Assembly: GCA_031263725.1 (NCBI GenBank)
Contig: JAISFF010000036.1
Span: 1 to 64,000 of the forward strand
Direction of reading: 5' to 3'
DNA: 64,000 bases
Source: Lysobacteraceae bacterium
GTDB taxonomy: Bacteria > Pseudomonadota > Gammaproteobacteria > Xanthomonadales > Xanthomonadaceae
In this document: positions 1-8,685 of the stretch, one piece after another
Numbering within the stretch: the stretch's first letter is position 1
Layout of the letters: each line of letters opens with the position of its first letter
The notes under the pieces: generated by a model
The model's database searches: none
What the model was told of the DNA's origin: nothing
What the model saw: the letters and a program-made list of their open reading frames with translations, nothing else
Translations under genes and position numbers: made by a program

Positions 1-219
1 AAAGCTCCGGCAGAGAAGTGGATCGCCGTCTTCTACAGGCCCTATGGCGATCAGGAGCCTTCCTTCCGTGTCTATGTGGACACACAAGAGGCGTTGAATA
101 CTCCGATTGAAAAAGCTTACGAACGCTTGCAGGCGCAGGAACTGGAACAGGCGCGACAGCGGACGCTTGAACAGCAGCAAGAGCAAAATCCTGTGCATAA
201 GGGGCCTACATTATCGTAG
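1..219 (+). CDS. C-terminal 72 residues of a possible XVIPCD-type T4SS effector (5' truncated)
   Basis: Frame 1 is open from the window edge to TAG at 217-219. The visible tail carries a motif reading VDTQEALNTPIEKAYERL followed by a Gln/Glu/Arg-rich helix (QEQ and QQQ runs). From memory, a V-T-A-x-TP(V/I)E-S/A-F-x-x-L motif followed by a Gln-rich tail is characteristic of XVIPCD, the C-terminal recruitment domain of Xanthomonadales T4SS antibacterial effectors. The protein would then be an effector whose toxic domain lies to the left of the window. Base composition is more AT-rich than the neighbours. Only the tail is visible, so the family call is an inference and the catalytic domain is unknown. 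Another Gln-rich C-terminus is possible. Confidence 0.5.
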   Translation, partial: KAPAEKWIAVFYRPYGDQEPSFRVYVDTQEALNTPIEKAYERLQAQELEQARQRTLEQQQEQNPVHKGPTLS

Positions 220-308
220 GGGTTGACAGGAATCAGGGTGCGCTATGATTTTCGGGTTTTCATCTGTCGTAAAATAAATGGCTTTGCAAGCATATATTTA
301 TTGCATTG

Positions 309-1760
309 TCAGTTGCCGCTGCGTCCGCGCGGACCGCGGTTTCCTCCGCCGGGACCCCCATTGCGGTTGCCGCGATTGCCGTTCCCCGCAGGACCGCGGC
401 TGCCGCCAGGTTTGTTGTGGCCCGTGGTTCCCGCCTTGCGGCGGCCTTGCGGGCGAGCGCCCGGATGGGCGCTGCCCGGAGACGCGTAGTCCGAAGGGAA
501 ACTCACGGTGTTGTCCGGATGCCCGTAAGCGCGCGGCTTGCGCGCGGCCGGTTTGCCTTTGCCCTTGGCGCCGGGACCGGCGTTGCGGTGTCCGCTGGGG
601 CCGGTGTCCACGCCATCGGGTACATACCAGGTACGGAATGCGGCCGGATTGCCATCGGGCAGCGGTTTCGGACCTTTCTGGCGGCGTTGCTTCAAGGGCT
701 TGTTCAATTGCTTGGCGGCGGCTTCGCCGGTGATGGTCAACCCGCCTTGCCGGCGCGGCTTGCCGCGACCGCGATCCTCGCGGAACGTGTCGAAGCGCCG
801 CAGTTCGCGGCCTTCGTCGGCAGTGTTGTGTCCGTTGATGTAGGCATTGCGGCCCTGGTCGCGGGAGACCTGCACGGTGGCCTTGGCGGCGCGGCGCTGG
901 CCGATGACAGGCTGCAGCGTCAGTGCCGACGGCGGACCTTCCTCCATTCCCAGTTTCTGGCGCAGGGATTCGACCTGCGTCGCCGGCAGTTCCTGCGACC
1001 GACCGCGCAGCAGTTCGCGCGGCAGCGCGATCTCGCCGTAACGGACCCGCTTGAGCCTGCTGACTTGGCAGCCCTGCGACTCCCACAGGCGGCGAACTTC
1101 GCGATTGCGCCCCTCCTTTACCACCACTCGGAACCAGTCATGCGAGTCAGTGCCGCCGATCCGCTCGATCTGGTCGAACTTCGCGGGGCCGTCGTCCAAC
1201 GCGATGCCGCGTGCGAGGCGATCGATCAGGTTGTCGGGAACGCTTTCCTGGCCTTCGGGCGCACGCACCCGGCAGACGTATTCGCGTTCGATCTCGAAGG
1301 ACGGATGCATCATGGCGTTGGCCAGTTCGCCATCCGTGGTCAGCAGCAGCAGGCCGGTGGTGTTGATGTCCAACCGGCCGATCGCGATCCAGCGCGCGCC
1401 TTTCAGCATCGGCAGGGCTTCGAATATGGTCGGACGGCCTTCGGGATCCTCGCGCGAGGTGATTTCGCCTTCGGGCTTGTTGTAGATCAGCACCCGCGCC
1501 GGCTCGGCCAGTGCCGAGGCGACGAACAGCTTGCCATCCATTTCGATGCGATCGCCGCTCTTGATCGTCTGCCCGACCTGGGCGACGGCGTCGTTGACCT
1601 TGACCATGCCGTCGGTGATGCGCTGTTCCAGTGCCCGTCGCGAGCCCAATCCCGCTTGTGCCAGCACTTTGTGCAGGCGTTCTTCCTGCTTTGGCTGGGC
1701 GGCGTCGCGTTTCAGCGTGAGCTTGTTCAAGGCGGGTTTTTGCAGGGTCGTATCGTTCAT
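309..1760 (-). CDS. rluB: 23S rRNA pseudouridine synthase RluB-like
   Basis: 483-aa RsuA/RluB/E/F-family pseudouridine synthase; RluB makes pseudouridine 2605 in 23S rRNA. An S4 RNA-binding domain spans about residues 28-85 (RLHKVLAQAGLGSRRA). The catalytic-loop motif GRLDINTTGLLLLT places the nucleophilic Asp near residue 131. The protein is much longer than a bare synthase: residues from about 340 onward form a basic Gly/Arg/Asn/Pro-rich tail, probably disordered and RNA-binding. The ATG at 1758-1760 overlaps the scpB stop as ATGA, so it is translationally coupled as the last gene of scpA-scpB-rluB. RluB rather than RluE/F is chosen from length and context. Confidence 0.92.
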   Translation of the reverse strand: MNDTTLQKPALNKLTLKRDAAQPKQEERLHKVLAQAGLGSRRALEQRITDGMVKVNDAVAQVGQTIKSGDRIEMDGKLFVASALAEPARVLIYNKPEGEITSREDPEGRPTIFEALPMLKGARWIAIGRLDINTTGLLLLTTDGELANAMMHPSFEIEREYVCRVRAPEGQESVPDNLIDRLARGIALDDGPAKFDQIERIGGTDSHDWFRVVVKEGRNREVRRLWESQGCQVSRLKRVRYGEIALPRELLRGRSQELPATQVESLRQKLGMEEGPPSALTLQPVIGQRRAAKATVQVSRDQGRNAYINGHNTADEGRELRRFDTFREDRGRGKPRRQGGLTITGEAAAKQLNKPLKQRRQKGPKPLPDGNPAAFRTWYVPDGVDTGPSGHRNAGPGAKGKGKPAARKPRAYGHPDNTVSFPSDYASPGSAHPGARPQGRRKAGTTGHNKPGGSRGPAGNGNRGNRNGGPGGGNRGPRGRSGN

Positions 1761-2755
1761 GCGGATGGCTCCGGCCGGTTTTCGGTATCGGCCTGGTATT
1801 CTTCGGTGTCGTCAGCCGCGGAAGCATCCGCTTCGGCGGTGTCGATCATGGTTTCGTCATCGATGCCGGAAGCATCGGCGGCGACACCTTCGACATGCGG
1901 ACTTCGGGTGGACGCCGTTTCAGGCATTGAGTCGGAGGATATATCGTCCGTGCCGGCTTCGTCCGGCGCGATCGCCGCCTCTGTGTGCTCGAGTTGCAAC
2001 GATGCGGCATTGGCGGGAATCGATGGCTCGCCACCCAGGGACAACTGCGGTTCAAGTTCGCCGATGTCCTTCAGATCGGACAGGGGCGGCAGTTCGTCCA
2101 GCCGCTTGAGGCCGAAATAATCAAGGAAGGTCTTGGTCGTGCCGAACAGGGCCGGCTTGCCGGGAACATCGCGATGGCCGACCACGCGGATCCAGTCGCG
2201 TTCCTCCAGGGCCTTGATGATATTGCTGCTGACGGCGACACCGCGCACTTGTTCGATTTCGCCGCGAGTGATCGGCTGGCGGTAGGCGATCAGCGCCAGG
2301 GTTTCCAGTGTGGCGCGGGTGTATTTGGTCTGGCGCTCGGTCCATAACCGTGCAACCCAGGGGTGCACTTCCGCCTTGACCTGGCAGCGGAAACCGGATG
2401 CGACCTCGACCAGTTCGATACCGCGCTCGGCGCAGGCGTCCTGCAACCGCTGCAGCGCGATTTCCACGCTATCGGCCGGCGCCGGCTGGTCTTCCGGGAA
2501 AAGCCCGTACAACTGCGTCAGCGTCAGCGGCTGGCTACTGGCGAGCAGGGCGGCTTCGACGATGCGATTGATCAACGGTTGGTCCATCGGGCTGGCTTCT
2601 GAACTCGGACGTACATCGGATGAGGTCGAATCGCCGCTGTCCTTATCGGGAAAAGACGGCGGGATTTCGGTATTGGAGTCTTCGGGTTTCAAAACGTCGG
2701 AATCATCGATATCGGGGTGGGAACAGGATGGAAGCCGGGTGCGGACCGCCGTCAT
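1757..2755 (-). CDS. scpB: Segregation and condensation protein ScpB
   Basis: 332-aa winged-helix subunit of the SMC-ScpAB (or MukBEF-like) chromosome condensation complex, cytoplasmic and nucleoid-associated. The conserved core starts around MDQPLINRIVEAALLAS and includes the ScpB signature LETLALIAYRQPITRGEIEQVRGV. The start at 2755 overlaps the scpA stop by 4 bp (ATGA), which favours it. The first 56 residues are acidic and Ser-rich, not part of the family core, and an internal ATG at 2585-2587 would give a conventional N-terminus. The C-terminal 110 residues are also acidic and variable. Function is from family knowledge. Confidence 0.93.
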   Translation of the reverse strand: MTAVRTRLPSCSHPDIDDSDVLKPEDSNTEIPPSFPDKDSGDSTSSDVRPSSEASPMDQPLINRIVEAALLASSQPLTLTQLYGLFPEDQPAPADSVEIALQRLQDACAERGIELVEVASGFRCQVKAEVHPWVARLWTERQTKYTRATLETLALIAYRQPITRGEIEQVRGVAVSSNIIKALEERDWIRVVGHRDVPGKPALFGTTKTFLDYFGLKRLDELPPLSDLKDIGELEPQLSLGGEPSIPANAASLQLEHTEAAIAPDEAGTDDISSDSMPETASTRSPHVEGVAADASGIDDETMIDTAEADASAADDTEEYQADTENRPEPSA

Positions 2756-3642
2756 TCGTATGAATCGACATCGTCGAATTCACTGGAAAACTGCAAAGGT
2801 TCATTGGTATTGCCCAGGGCCAGCGATTTCACGTAGATCGGCGCCAGATAGGTCTCCTGCACGATGTCCAGCAATTGCTCCTTGGCCAGTTCGAGCAGCG
2901 AAAGGAATGTGACCAATACTCCCAGTCTTCCTTCTTCGACCGCGAACAGGGACTCGAAGCGATGGAACTTGCCATCTTCCAGACACGTCAGCACTTCGCC
3001 CATCCGCTGCCGGACACTCAGCGCATCGCGACGGATCGCATGCTGGCTGAACAGGTCGGCGCGCTTGAGCACGTCGTGCAGGGCCAGCAGCATTTCCCGC
3101 AGGTCCAGCGGCGGCGGCAACCGTACCGTTGCGCGGTCGGGAACGAATGCCTGCACAGGCGTGGTGTCGCGGTCCTGACGCGGCAGCGCGTCCAGATCCT
3201 CGGCGGCCTGTTTGAAGCGTTCGTATTCCTGCAGACGGCGAACCAGTTCAGCGCGCGGGTCCGACTCATCCCCTTCGTCCGATATTGGACGGGGCAACAG
3301 CATACGCGATTTTATCTCCGCCAGGATCGCGGCCATCACCAGATATTCGGCCGCCAGCTCGAACCGCAGTTCCTGCATGACTTCGATATAACTGACGTAT
3401 TGCCGGGTGATTTCGGCCACCGGAATGTCCAGGATGTCCAGATTCTGGCGGCGGATCAGGTACAGCAACAGGTCCAGCGGACCTTCGAAGGCGTCCAGGA
3501 TGACTTCCAGCGCATCCGGCGGAATATAGAGATCCTGCGGAATCTGCAGTACCGGCTGCCCATGCACCAAGGCCAGCGGCATTTCCTGCTGCTGGGGCGC
3601 GAGCGGTTGCGGAATCGCTTCTTGCGTGGGTTCGGAACTCAT
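2752..3642 (-). CDS. scpA: Segregation and condensation protein ScpA
   Basis: 296-aa kleisin subunit that bridges SMC heads and binds ScpB. After about 45 variable residues comes the classic ScpA opening FEGPLDLLLYLIRRQNLDI, followed by helices with EYLVMAAILAEIKSRMLLP. The C-terminal winged-helix region (FLSLLELAKEQLLDIVQ) matches the SMC-cap-binding end of the family. It is the first gene of the scpA-scpB-rluB unit. No clear promoter was picked in the 476-bp upstream gap. Confidence 0.93.
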   Translation of the reverse strand: MSSEPTQEAIPQPLAPQQQEMPLALVHGQPVLQIPQDLYIPPDALEVILDAFEGPLDLLLYLIRRQNLDILDIPVAEITRQYVSYIEVMQELRFELAAEYLVMAAILAEIKSRMLLPRPISDEGDESDPRAELVRRLQEYERFKQAAEDLDALPRQDRDTTPVQAFVPDRATVRLPPPLDLREMLLALHDVLKRADLFSQHAIRRDALSVRQRMGEVLTCLEDGKFHRFESLFAVEEGRLGVLVTFLSLLELAKEQLLDIVQETYLAPIYVKSLALGNTNEPLQFSSEFDDVDSYE

Positions 3643-4118
3643 TTATCGAAGCCAGCGGCCTGTCCGGTTGGGTTGCGGCAACGTCGTATCTGGGATACGT
3701 GTTGCGGGTCGGCGCCTGGCAACCGGCGCAGACTGCGGTGGTGAATCCGGTTCGACTGCACGATGCGCCACGACCGACCACGGGTGGCGCATCGACATCA
3801 TCTGTTTTTTCGGGAGGATATCGTTCATGACCGAATACGGACGGGCAGCTCTGCCCTGGCGAAGCCGACTATCGATATAGCCTTCGACCGTTGTGTTCAA
3901 TCATGCGATGCCCACAGATTACGGGTAGACGAGGGCGCTTGTCCAGCCTGCTCCTGCGCACGGCGGTAACGGTTCATGTCCGATGGCGTCCGCTGGCGGG
4001 CGGGCCGGAATGGGTAGCCGGACCCATCGGCGGACTGTGGAACTGTCGGTGTCGAATGCCCGTTCGCGCGCCCGCGGTTCTAGAATTATGCGATTGATGC
4101 ATAGGGAGTCGATCGAAC
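3643..4118. other. 476-bp intergenic region with no recognised gene
   Basis: Divergent gap between scpA (minus) and the yciI-like gene (plus). Short open frames exist on both strands, but none has a recognisable domain or a convincing ribosome site. The right end carries an AGGGAG Shine-Dalgarno-like site 5' of the 4119 ATG. It presumably contains both promoters; none stands out strongly. Confidence 0.5.
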
Positions 4119-4418
4119 ATGTGGTATGCCATCGAGGGATATGACCGCAAGGATGCGTTGGCGCGGCGCATGGCCGTGCGACCGGCGCATCTGGCACGGT
4201 TGAGCGCGCTGCTCGACCAGGGCAGGCTGTTGCTGGCGGGCCCGTGTCCGGTGATCGATGCGGAAGATCCCGGACCGGCCGGGTTCAGCGGCAGCATCGT
4301 GATCGCCGAGTTCGAGTCGCTGGAAGCCGCCAACCGTTGGGCGCTGGAGGATCCGTATATGGAGGCGGGCGTGTACGCGCGGGTCGATGTGCGGCCTTTC
4401 AGGCAGGTATTGCCATGA
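4119..4418 (+). CDS. YciI family protein
   Basis: 99-aa protein of the YciI-like (ferredoxin-fold, dimeric alpha+beta barrel) family, whose biochemical role is generally unassigned. It has the typical opening [17 protein letters not shown], the conserved His in RPAHLARL, and [10 protein letters not shown] and the [16 protein letters not shown] motif. The length is normal. AGGGAG about 10 nt upstream supports the start. Its stop overlaps the ATG of the bolA-like gene (ATGA at 4415-4418), so the pair is co-translated. This YciI/BolA pairing recurs in Gammaproteobacteria. Confidence 0.88.
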   Translation: MWYAIEGYDRKDALARRMAVRPAHLARLSALLDQGRLLLAGPCPVIDAEDPGPAGFSGSIVIAEFESLEAANRWALEDPYMEAGVYARVDVRPFRQVLP

Positions 4419-4681
4419 GCCGGCTGGAACGCATCCGCGCCGCTCTGGAAGCGCGATTCGCGCCGGAACACCTGCAGGTCCGTGACGACAGTCACCGTCA
4501 TGCCGGACATGCCGGCGCCGCAGACGGGCGCGGTCATTTCAGTGTCGAGATCGTCAGCGCCGAATTTGCCGGAATCCCGCCGGTGGCGCGGCATCGCGCC
4601 GTCTATGCCGCGCTGCAAAACATGATGCGGACCGATATCCATGCGCTGGCTATCGATGCGCGCGCGCCCGGAGAGAAATAG
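4415..4681 (+). CDS. BolA family protein
   Basis: 88-aa BolA/IbaG-like protein. Members bind monothiol glutaredoxins and [2Fe-2S] clusters and act in iron-sulfur trafficking or as transcription factors. Visible: [15 protein letters not shown], the loop histidines in DDSHRHAGH, and [26 protein letters not shown], which matches the conserved F-G-x-x-x-v-x-R-h-R-x-v block. It starts at the ATG overlapping the stop of the YciI-like gene. Confidence 0.9.
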   Translation: MSRLERIRAALEARFAPEHLQVRDDSHRHAGHAGAADGRGHFSVEIVSAEFAGIPPVARHRAVYAALQNMMRTDIHALAIDARAPGEK

Positions 4682-4842
4682 GTGCGTTCTGTACCGATGT
4701 CCAAGGTTCATCGGCGCATGCGAAAATGTGCGCAAAGGAACAGGCATTGATGAAGAAGGGCTGTGGCAGCGGGATCGGTGCCGGTCGCATGCGAGAGACC
4801 GGTTGCACGAGGGCGTCGCCGCTTCCATGATTGCGTTGATAC

Positions 4843-6510
4843 ATGACCAAGGCTGGGCTTGAGTTGAGGAATGAGCTGGTTCTTCGTCGTTTCCGCTGGT
4901 GGTTGCCGATCGTGGCGATCCTGACGCTGGGCGCCTGCGTCAAGCAGGACGACGAAGACGCGCATCGGGTCAAACCGCCGGTGATCCTGGTCGAGCCGGT
5001 CGTGCCGGAGACACAGGCCTTGCAGGAATTGCCGCCATTGTTCCAGGACATCCAGAAGCGTACGTTCCAGTACTTCTGGGATACCACCAACGAGCGCAAC
5101 GGCCTGACGCCGGACCGCTATCCTTCGCGGCCATTCGCCAGCATCGCCTCGATCGGGTTCGCCCTGACCGCCTATCCGATCGGGATCGAAAAGGGCTGGG
5201 TCAGCCGGCACCAGGCGACGGAGCGCACGCTGGTCACGCTGCGTTTCCTGCGCGATCTGCCGAAGGGCGGACAGCGTACCGGCAAGGCCAGCTATCACGG
5301 TTTCTACTACCACTTCCTCGACATGCAGGACGGCGTCCGCTACGACAGCTGGGTGGAACTGTCCAGCGTCGATACGGCGATCCTGATGATGGGGGTGCTG
5401 TTCGCGCAGGCCTATTTCGATGGCGACAGCTCCGAGGAGCGGGAGATCCGGCAGATTGCCGATACGTTGTACCGGCGCGTGGACTGGACTTGGCTGCAGC
5501 AGCGCAGTCCGTTGATTTCGATGGGGTGGTTCCCCGAAAGCGGTTTCATCGAGCACGACTGGATGGGCTACAACGAGGCCATGATGATGTACATCCTGGC
5601 GCTGGGTTCGCCGACCCATCCCGTCAGCCAGGATGCCTGGACCGTGTGGGCGCGCACGTACAACAACGACTGGGGCGTGTATTACGGCCAAGAGTATCTG
5701 TCCTTCGGTCCGATGTTCGGACACCAGTACAGCCATGTCTGGGTCGATTTCCGCGACATCCAGGACGAATACATGCGCGAGCATGGCACCGACTATTTCC
5801 TCAACAGTCGCAACGCCGCGCTGGCCCAGCGCGAATACGCGATCGTCAATCCGATGAAATGGAAGGGCTACGGCGAGAATGTCTGGGGCCTGACGGCCTC
5901 CGACGGACCGCAGCAGACGACGCAGCAATACGAGGGCGAGGAGCGGCAGTTCCGGCATTACTCGTCACGTGGCGCCGGTCTGCGCGAGAACTTCGACGAT
6001 GGCACCATCGCGCCCACGGCCGCCATATCCTCGATCGTGTTCGCGCCGGAAATTGCGATTCCGGCGACGCTGGAGATGCACAAACGCTACGGGGACTATC
6101 TGTACTCCAGTTACGGTTTCCTGGATTCGTTCAATCCCAGTTTCGAATACGACATCCCGCTCAAGACCGGACGCCTGATTCCCGAGAAGGGCTGGGTCGC
6201 CAGCGATTACATCGCTATCGACCAGGGACCGGTTCTGGCGATGATCACCAACTACCAGAACGAATTCGTCTGGAACGTGATGAAGAAAAGCCCCTATATC
6301 CGCACCGGCCTGGAACGCGCCGGTTTCCGGGGCGGCTGGCTGACGCCGGAAGGGCGGGAAGACGAGGAGGATGCGATGAGACCGAAACCGGATGCGGCGA
6401 CCGTCAGGGCGTTGGGCATGGCCGAGTCGCGCGCGTCCGCCGCCGCGGCGCAACAGCAGAAGGACGCGTCGGTGCAGCCGCCACAATCGCGTTCCTCGCA
6501 ACAGCAATAG
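4843..6510 (+). CDS. GH144/glycoamylase-like lipoprotein, probable endo-beta-1,2-glucanase
   Basis: 555-aa predicted lipoprotein of the glycoamylase-like family (PF10091, which includes GH144 endo-beta-1,2-glucanases). A hydrophobic segment ends in LTLGAC with the lipidation Cys at about residue 32. The mature protein opens with FQDIQKRTFQYFWDTTNERNGLTPDR, typical of the family, and contains ESGFIEHDWMGYNEAMMMYIL and SRGAGLRENFDDGTIAPTAA. The C-terminal 60 residues are Ala/Gln-rich. It directly precedes a sugar ABC importer, so it likely cuts extracellular or periplasmic beta-glucan into importable oligosaccharides. The start is uncertain: there is no good ribosome site at 4843, and TTG at 4864 is possible. 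Substrate is inferred from the family. Confidence 0.78.
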   Translation: MTKAGLELRNELVLRRFRWWLPIVAILTLGACVKQDDEDAHRVKPPVILVEPVVPETQALQELPPLFQDIQKRTFQYFWDTTNERNGLTPDRYPSRPFASIASIGFALTAYPIGIEKGWVSRHQATERTLVTLRFLRDLPKGGQRTGKASYHGFYYHFLDMQDGVRYDSWVELSSVDTAILMMGVLFAQAYFDGDSSEEREIRQIADTLYRRVDWTWLQQRSPLISMGWFPESGFIEHDWMGYNEAMMMYILALGSPTHPVSQDAWTVWARTYNNDWGVYYGQEYLSFGPMFGHQYSHVWVDFRDIQDEYMREHGTDYFLNSRNAALAQREYAIVNPMKWKGYGENVWGLTASDGPQQTTQQYEGEERQFRHYSSRGAGLRENFDDGTIAPTAAISSIVFAPEIAIPATLEMHKRYGDYLYSSYGFLDSFNPSFEYDIPLKTGRLIPEKGWVASDYIAIDQGPVLAMITNYQNEFVWNVMKKSPYIRTGLERAGFRGGWLTPEGREDEEDAMRPKPDAATVRALGMAESRASAAAAQQQKDASVQPPQSRSSQQQ

Positions 6511-6517
6511 GTCTATC

Positions 6518-7810
6518 GTGGCGCGTACCGTCCTCGCATGGTTGCTGATCGTCGTTTTCGGCACAGGCATGGCGGGTTGCTCGGAGCAACGCGACACGCG
6601 CACCACGGTCCGCTTCTGGGCCATGGGACGGGAGGCCGAGGTGGTGGCGCAACTGATCCCGGATTTCGAGCGCGAGAATCCGGATATCCGGGTCGAGATC
6701 CAGCAGATTCCGTGGACTTCGGCGCACGAGAAACTGCTGACCGCCTACGTGGCCGGTGGACTGCCGGATATCTGCCCGCTGGGCAATACCTGGATTCCCG
6801 AGTTCGCCGCGTTGAACGCGCTGGAACCGCTACAGCCACATGTGGACCGATCCTCGGTGATTCACGAGGCGGATTATTTCCCCGGTATCTGGGATACCAA
6901 TATCGTCGATGCCGGACTGGTCGGCATTCCCTGGTATGTGGATACCCGCCTGCTGTTCTATCGCCGCGATCTGCTGCGGGAGGCCGGCTTCGAGCGGGCG
7001 CCGCGGAGCTGGCCGGAATGGGAAGCGGCGATGGCCGCCATCGCGGCCGATGCGCCGCCGGGCCGGTATCCCGTTCTGATGCCGGTCAACGAGTTCGAGC
7101 AGGTGCTTTCCTTTGCCTTGCAGCAGGACGATCCGTTGCTGCGGGACGACGACCGTTACGGGAATTTCGAGAGCCCCGGCTTCAAGCGGGCGATGGGTTT
7201 CTACACCAATATGTTCCGGCAGGGCTGGGCGCCGATGATGTCGGAGACGCAGATCTCCAATGTCTGGGACGAGTTCGGCAAAGGGCATTTCGTCTTCTAC
7301 ATATCGGGGCCGTGGAATATCGGCGAGTTCAGGAAACGCCTGCCGGCTTCGGTGCAGGATCAATGGATGACGGCGCCCCTGCCTGGTCCGCGAGGACCGG
7401 GCGCGGGACTGGCGGGAGGGACCAGTCTGGTGCTGTTCCGTACTTCCGCACACAAGCCGGAAGCCTGGAAATTGACGGAATTCCTCTCGCGGCCGGATAT
7501 TCAACGGCGTTTCTATGCGCTGATCGGCAACCTGCCGCCCCGGCGCGGCAGCTGGGAGGACAGGCAACTGGAGAACGATCCTCATGTCCGTGCTTTCCGC
7601 GATCAGCTCGAACGGGTCAAGCCGACGCCAAAGGTGCTGGAGTGGGAGCGCATCGCCCAGGACATCCGGCTGAGCAGCGAGCGCATCGTGCGCGGCGGCG
7701 AGGATCAGGACCGGGCGTTGCACGATCTGAACGCGACGGTGGATCAGATTCTGGAGAAGCGTCGCTGGGTGCTGGACCGGCAGGCGGACGATGTGGAGGG
7801 CGGACCATGA
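6518..7810 (+). CDS. Sugar ABC transporter substrate-binding lipoprotein
   Basis: 430-aa family 1 extracellular solute-binding protein (MalE/UgpB type). It starts at GTG 6518; the signal VARTVLAWLLIVVFGTGMAGC ends in a lipobox, with lipidation at about residue 21. Then TTVRFWAMGREAEVVAQLIPDFERENPDIRVEIQQIPW, a typical carbohydrate-SBP opening, and late motifs GTSLVLFRTSAHKPEAWKLTEFL. It lies 7 bp after the GH144-like gene and overlaps the next permease by 4 bp, so the cluster is one operon. Substrate is probably the oligosaccharide released by the upstream hydrolase (inference). Confidence 0.9.
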   Translation: MARTVLAWLLIVVFGTGMAGCSEQRDTRTTVRFWAMGREAEVVAQLIPDFERENPDIRVEIQQIPWTSAHEKLLTAYVAGGLPDICPLGNTWIPEFAALNALEPLQPHVDRSSVIHEADYFPGIWDTNIVDAGLVGIPWYVDTRLLFYRRDLLREAGFERAPRSWPEWEAAMAAIAADAPPGRYPVLMPVNEFEQVLSFALQQDDPLLRDDDRYGNFESPGFKRAMGFYTNMFRQGWAPMMSETQISNVWDEFGKGHFVFYISGPWNIGEFRKRLPASVQDQWMTAPLPGPRGPGAGLAGGTSLVLFRTSAHKPEAWKLTEFLSRPDIQRRFYALIGNLPPRRGSWEDRQLENDPHVRAFRDQLERVKPTPKVLEWERIAQDIRLSSERIVRGGEDQDRALHDLNATVDQILEKRRWVLDRQADDVEGGP

Positions 7811-8685
7811 GGCGTTCGCTGCTCGGATGGGTCTTCGCCGGTCCAGCGGTGATCGTCATCGGCGTCTTTTTCGGCATACCGGTGGTTTTGGCGCTGTTGT
7901 TGAGCCTCACCGATTTCGATCTGTATGCCTTGGCCGATATCGGCAATCTGCGCTTCGTCGCCTTGCGCAATTACTGGGAGCTGCTGCGAACGCCGATTTT
8001 CTGGAAAGCGCTGGGCAATACCACGTATTTCGTGGTGGTCGGAGTCCCGCTGTCGATCGGGCTGTCCCTGGCCGCAGCGGTACTGCTCAATGCGCCGGTC
8101 GCGCGGCTGAGAGGTTTTTTCCGCACGGCGTTGTTCGCACCCGTGGTTACCACGCTGGTGGTGGTGGCGGTGATCTGGCGCTATCTGTTTCATACCCAGT
8201 ACGGTCTGGTGAACTGGGCGCTGAGCCATATCGGAATATCGCCGGTCGACTGGCTCGGCGATCCGCGCTGGGCCATGCCGACCATCATCATGTTCGCGGT
8301 GTGGAAAAACTTCGGCTACAACATGGTGATCCTCCTGGCCGGCTTGCAGGGGATTCCGCAGGATCTGTACGAGGCGGCGCGGATCGATGGCGCATCGAAG
8401 TGGCGGCAGTTCCGCCACATCACGCTGCCAATGCTGGGGCCGGTGTTGCTGGTGGTCGGTGTCATCACCATTTCCGGCTATTTCCAGCTGTTCGCCGAAC
8501 CTTATGTCATGACGCGCGGCGATCCGTTGCAGAGCACGGTCAGCGTCCTGTATTTCATGTACGAGGAAGGCTTCAAGTGGTGGAACCTGGGCCGCGCTTC
8601 GGCCGTGGCGTTCCTGCTGTTCCTGATCGTCCTGCTGGTGACCAGCCTGCTGACGCGCGCCGGACGGCGCAGGGGAATGGTATGA
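7807..8685 (+). CDS. Sugar ABC transporter permease (MalF/UgpA type)
   Basis: 292-aa inner-membrane permease with about six hydrophobic helices. The first is LLGWVFAGPAVIVIGVFF. The cytoplasmic EAA loop that docks the ATPase reads EAARIDGASKWRQFRHITLPML. The start ATG overlaps the SBP stop (ATGA). No ATP-binding subunit is encoded in this cluster, so a shared MsmX/UgpC-like ATPase elsewhere in the genome must power it. Confidence 0.93.
   Translation: MRRSLLGWVFAGPAVIVIGVFFGIPVVLALLLSLTDFDLYALADIGNLRFVALRNYWELLRTPIFWKALGNTTYFVVVGVPLSIGLSLAAAVLLNAPVARLRGFFRTALFAPVVTTLVVVAVIWRYLFHTQYGLVNWALSHIGISPVDWLGDPRWAMPTIIMFAVWKNFGYNMVILLAGLQGIPQDLYEAARIDGASKWRQFRHITLPMLGPVLLVVGVITISGYFQLFAEPYVMTRGDPLQSTVSVLYFMYEEGFKWWNLGRASAVAFLLFLIVLLVTSLLTRAGRRRGMV

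Noticed and set aside
223-249. TTGACA...TATGAT promoter reading rightward
   Set aside because: The spacer is only 15 bp and no plus-strand gene follows; it would read antisense into rluB.
306-2120. 604-codon open frame antisense to rluB and scpB
   Set aside because: It is a GC-skew shadow of the minus-strand genes, with no domain; rluB and scpB are clearly the real genes.
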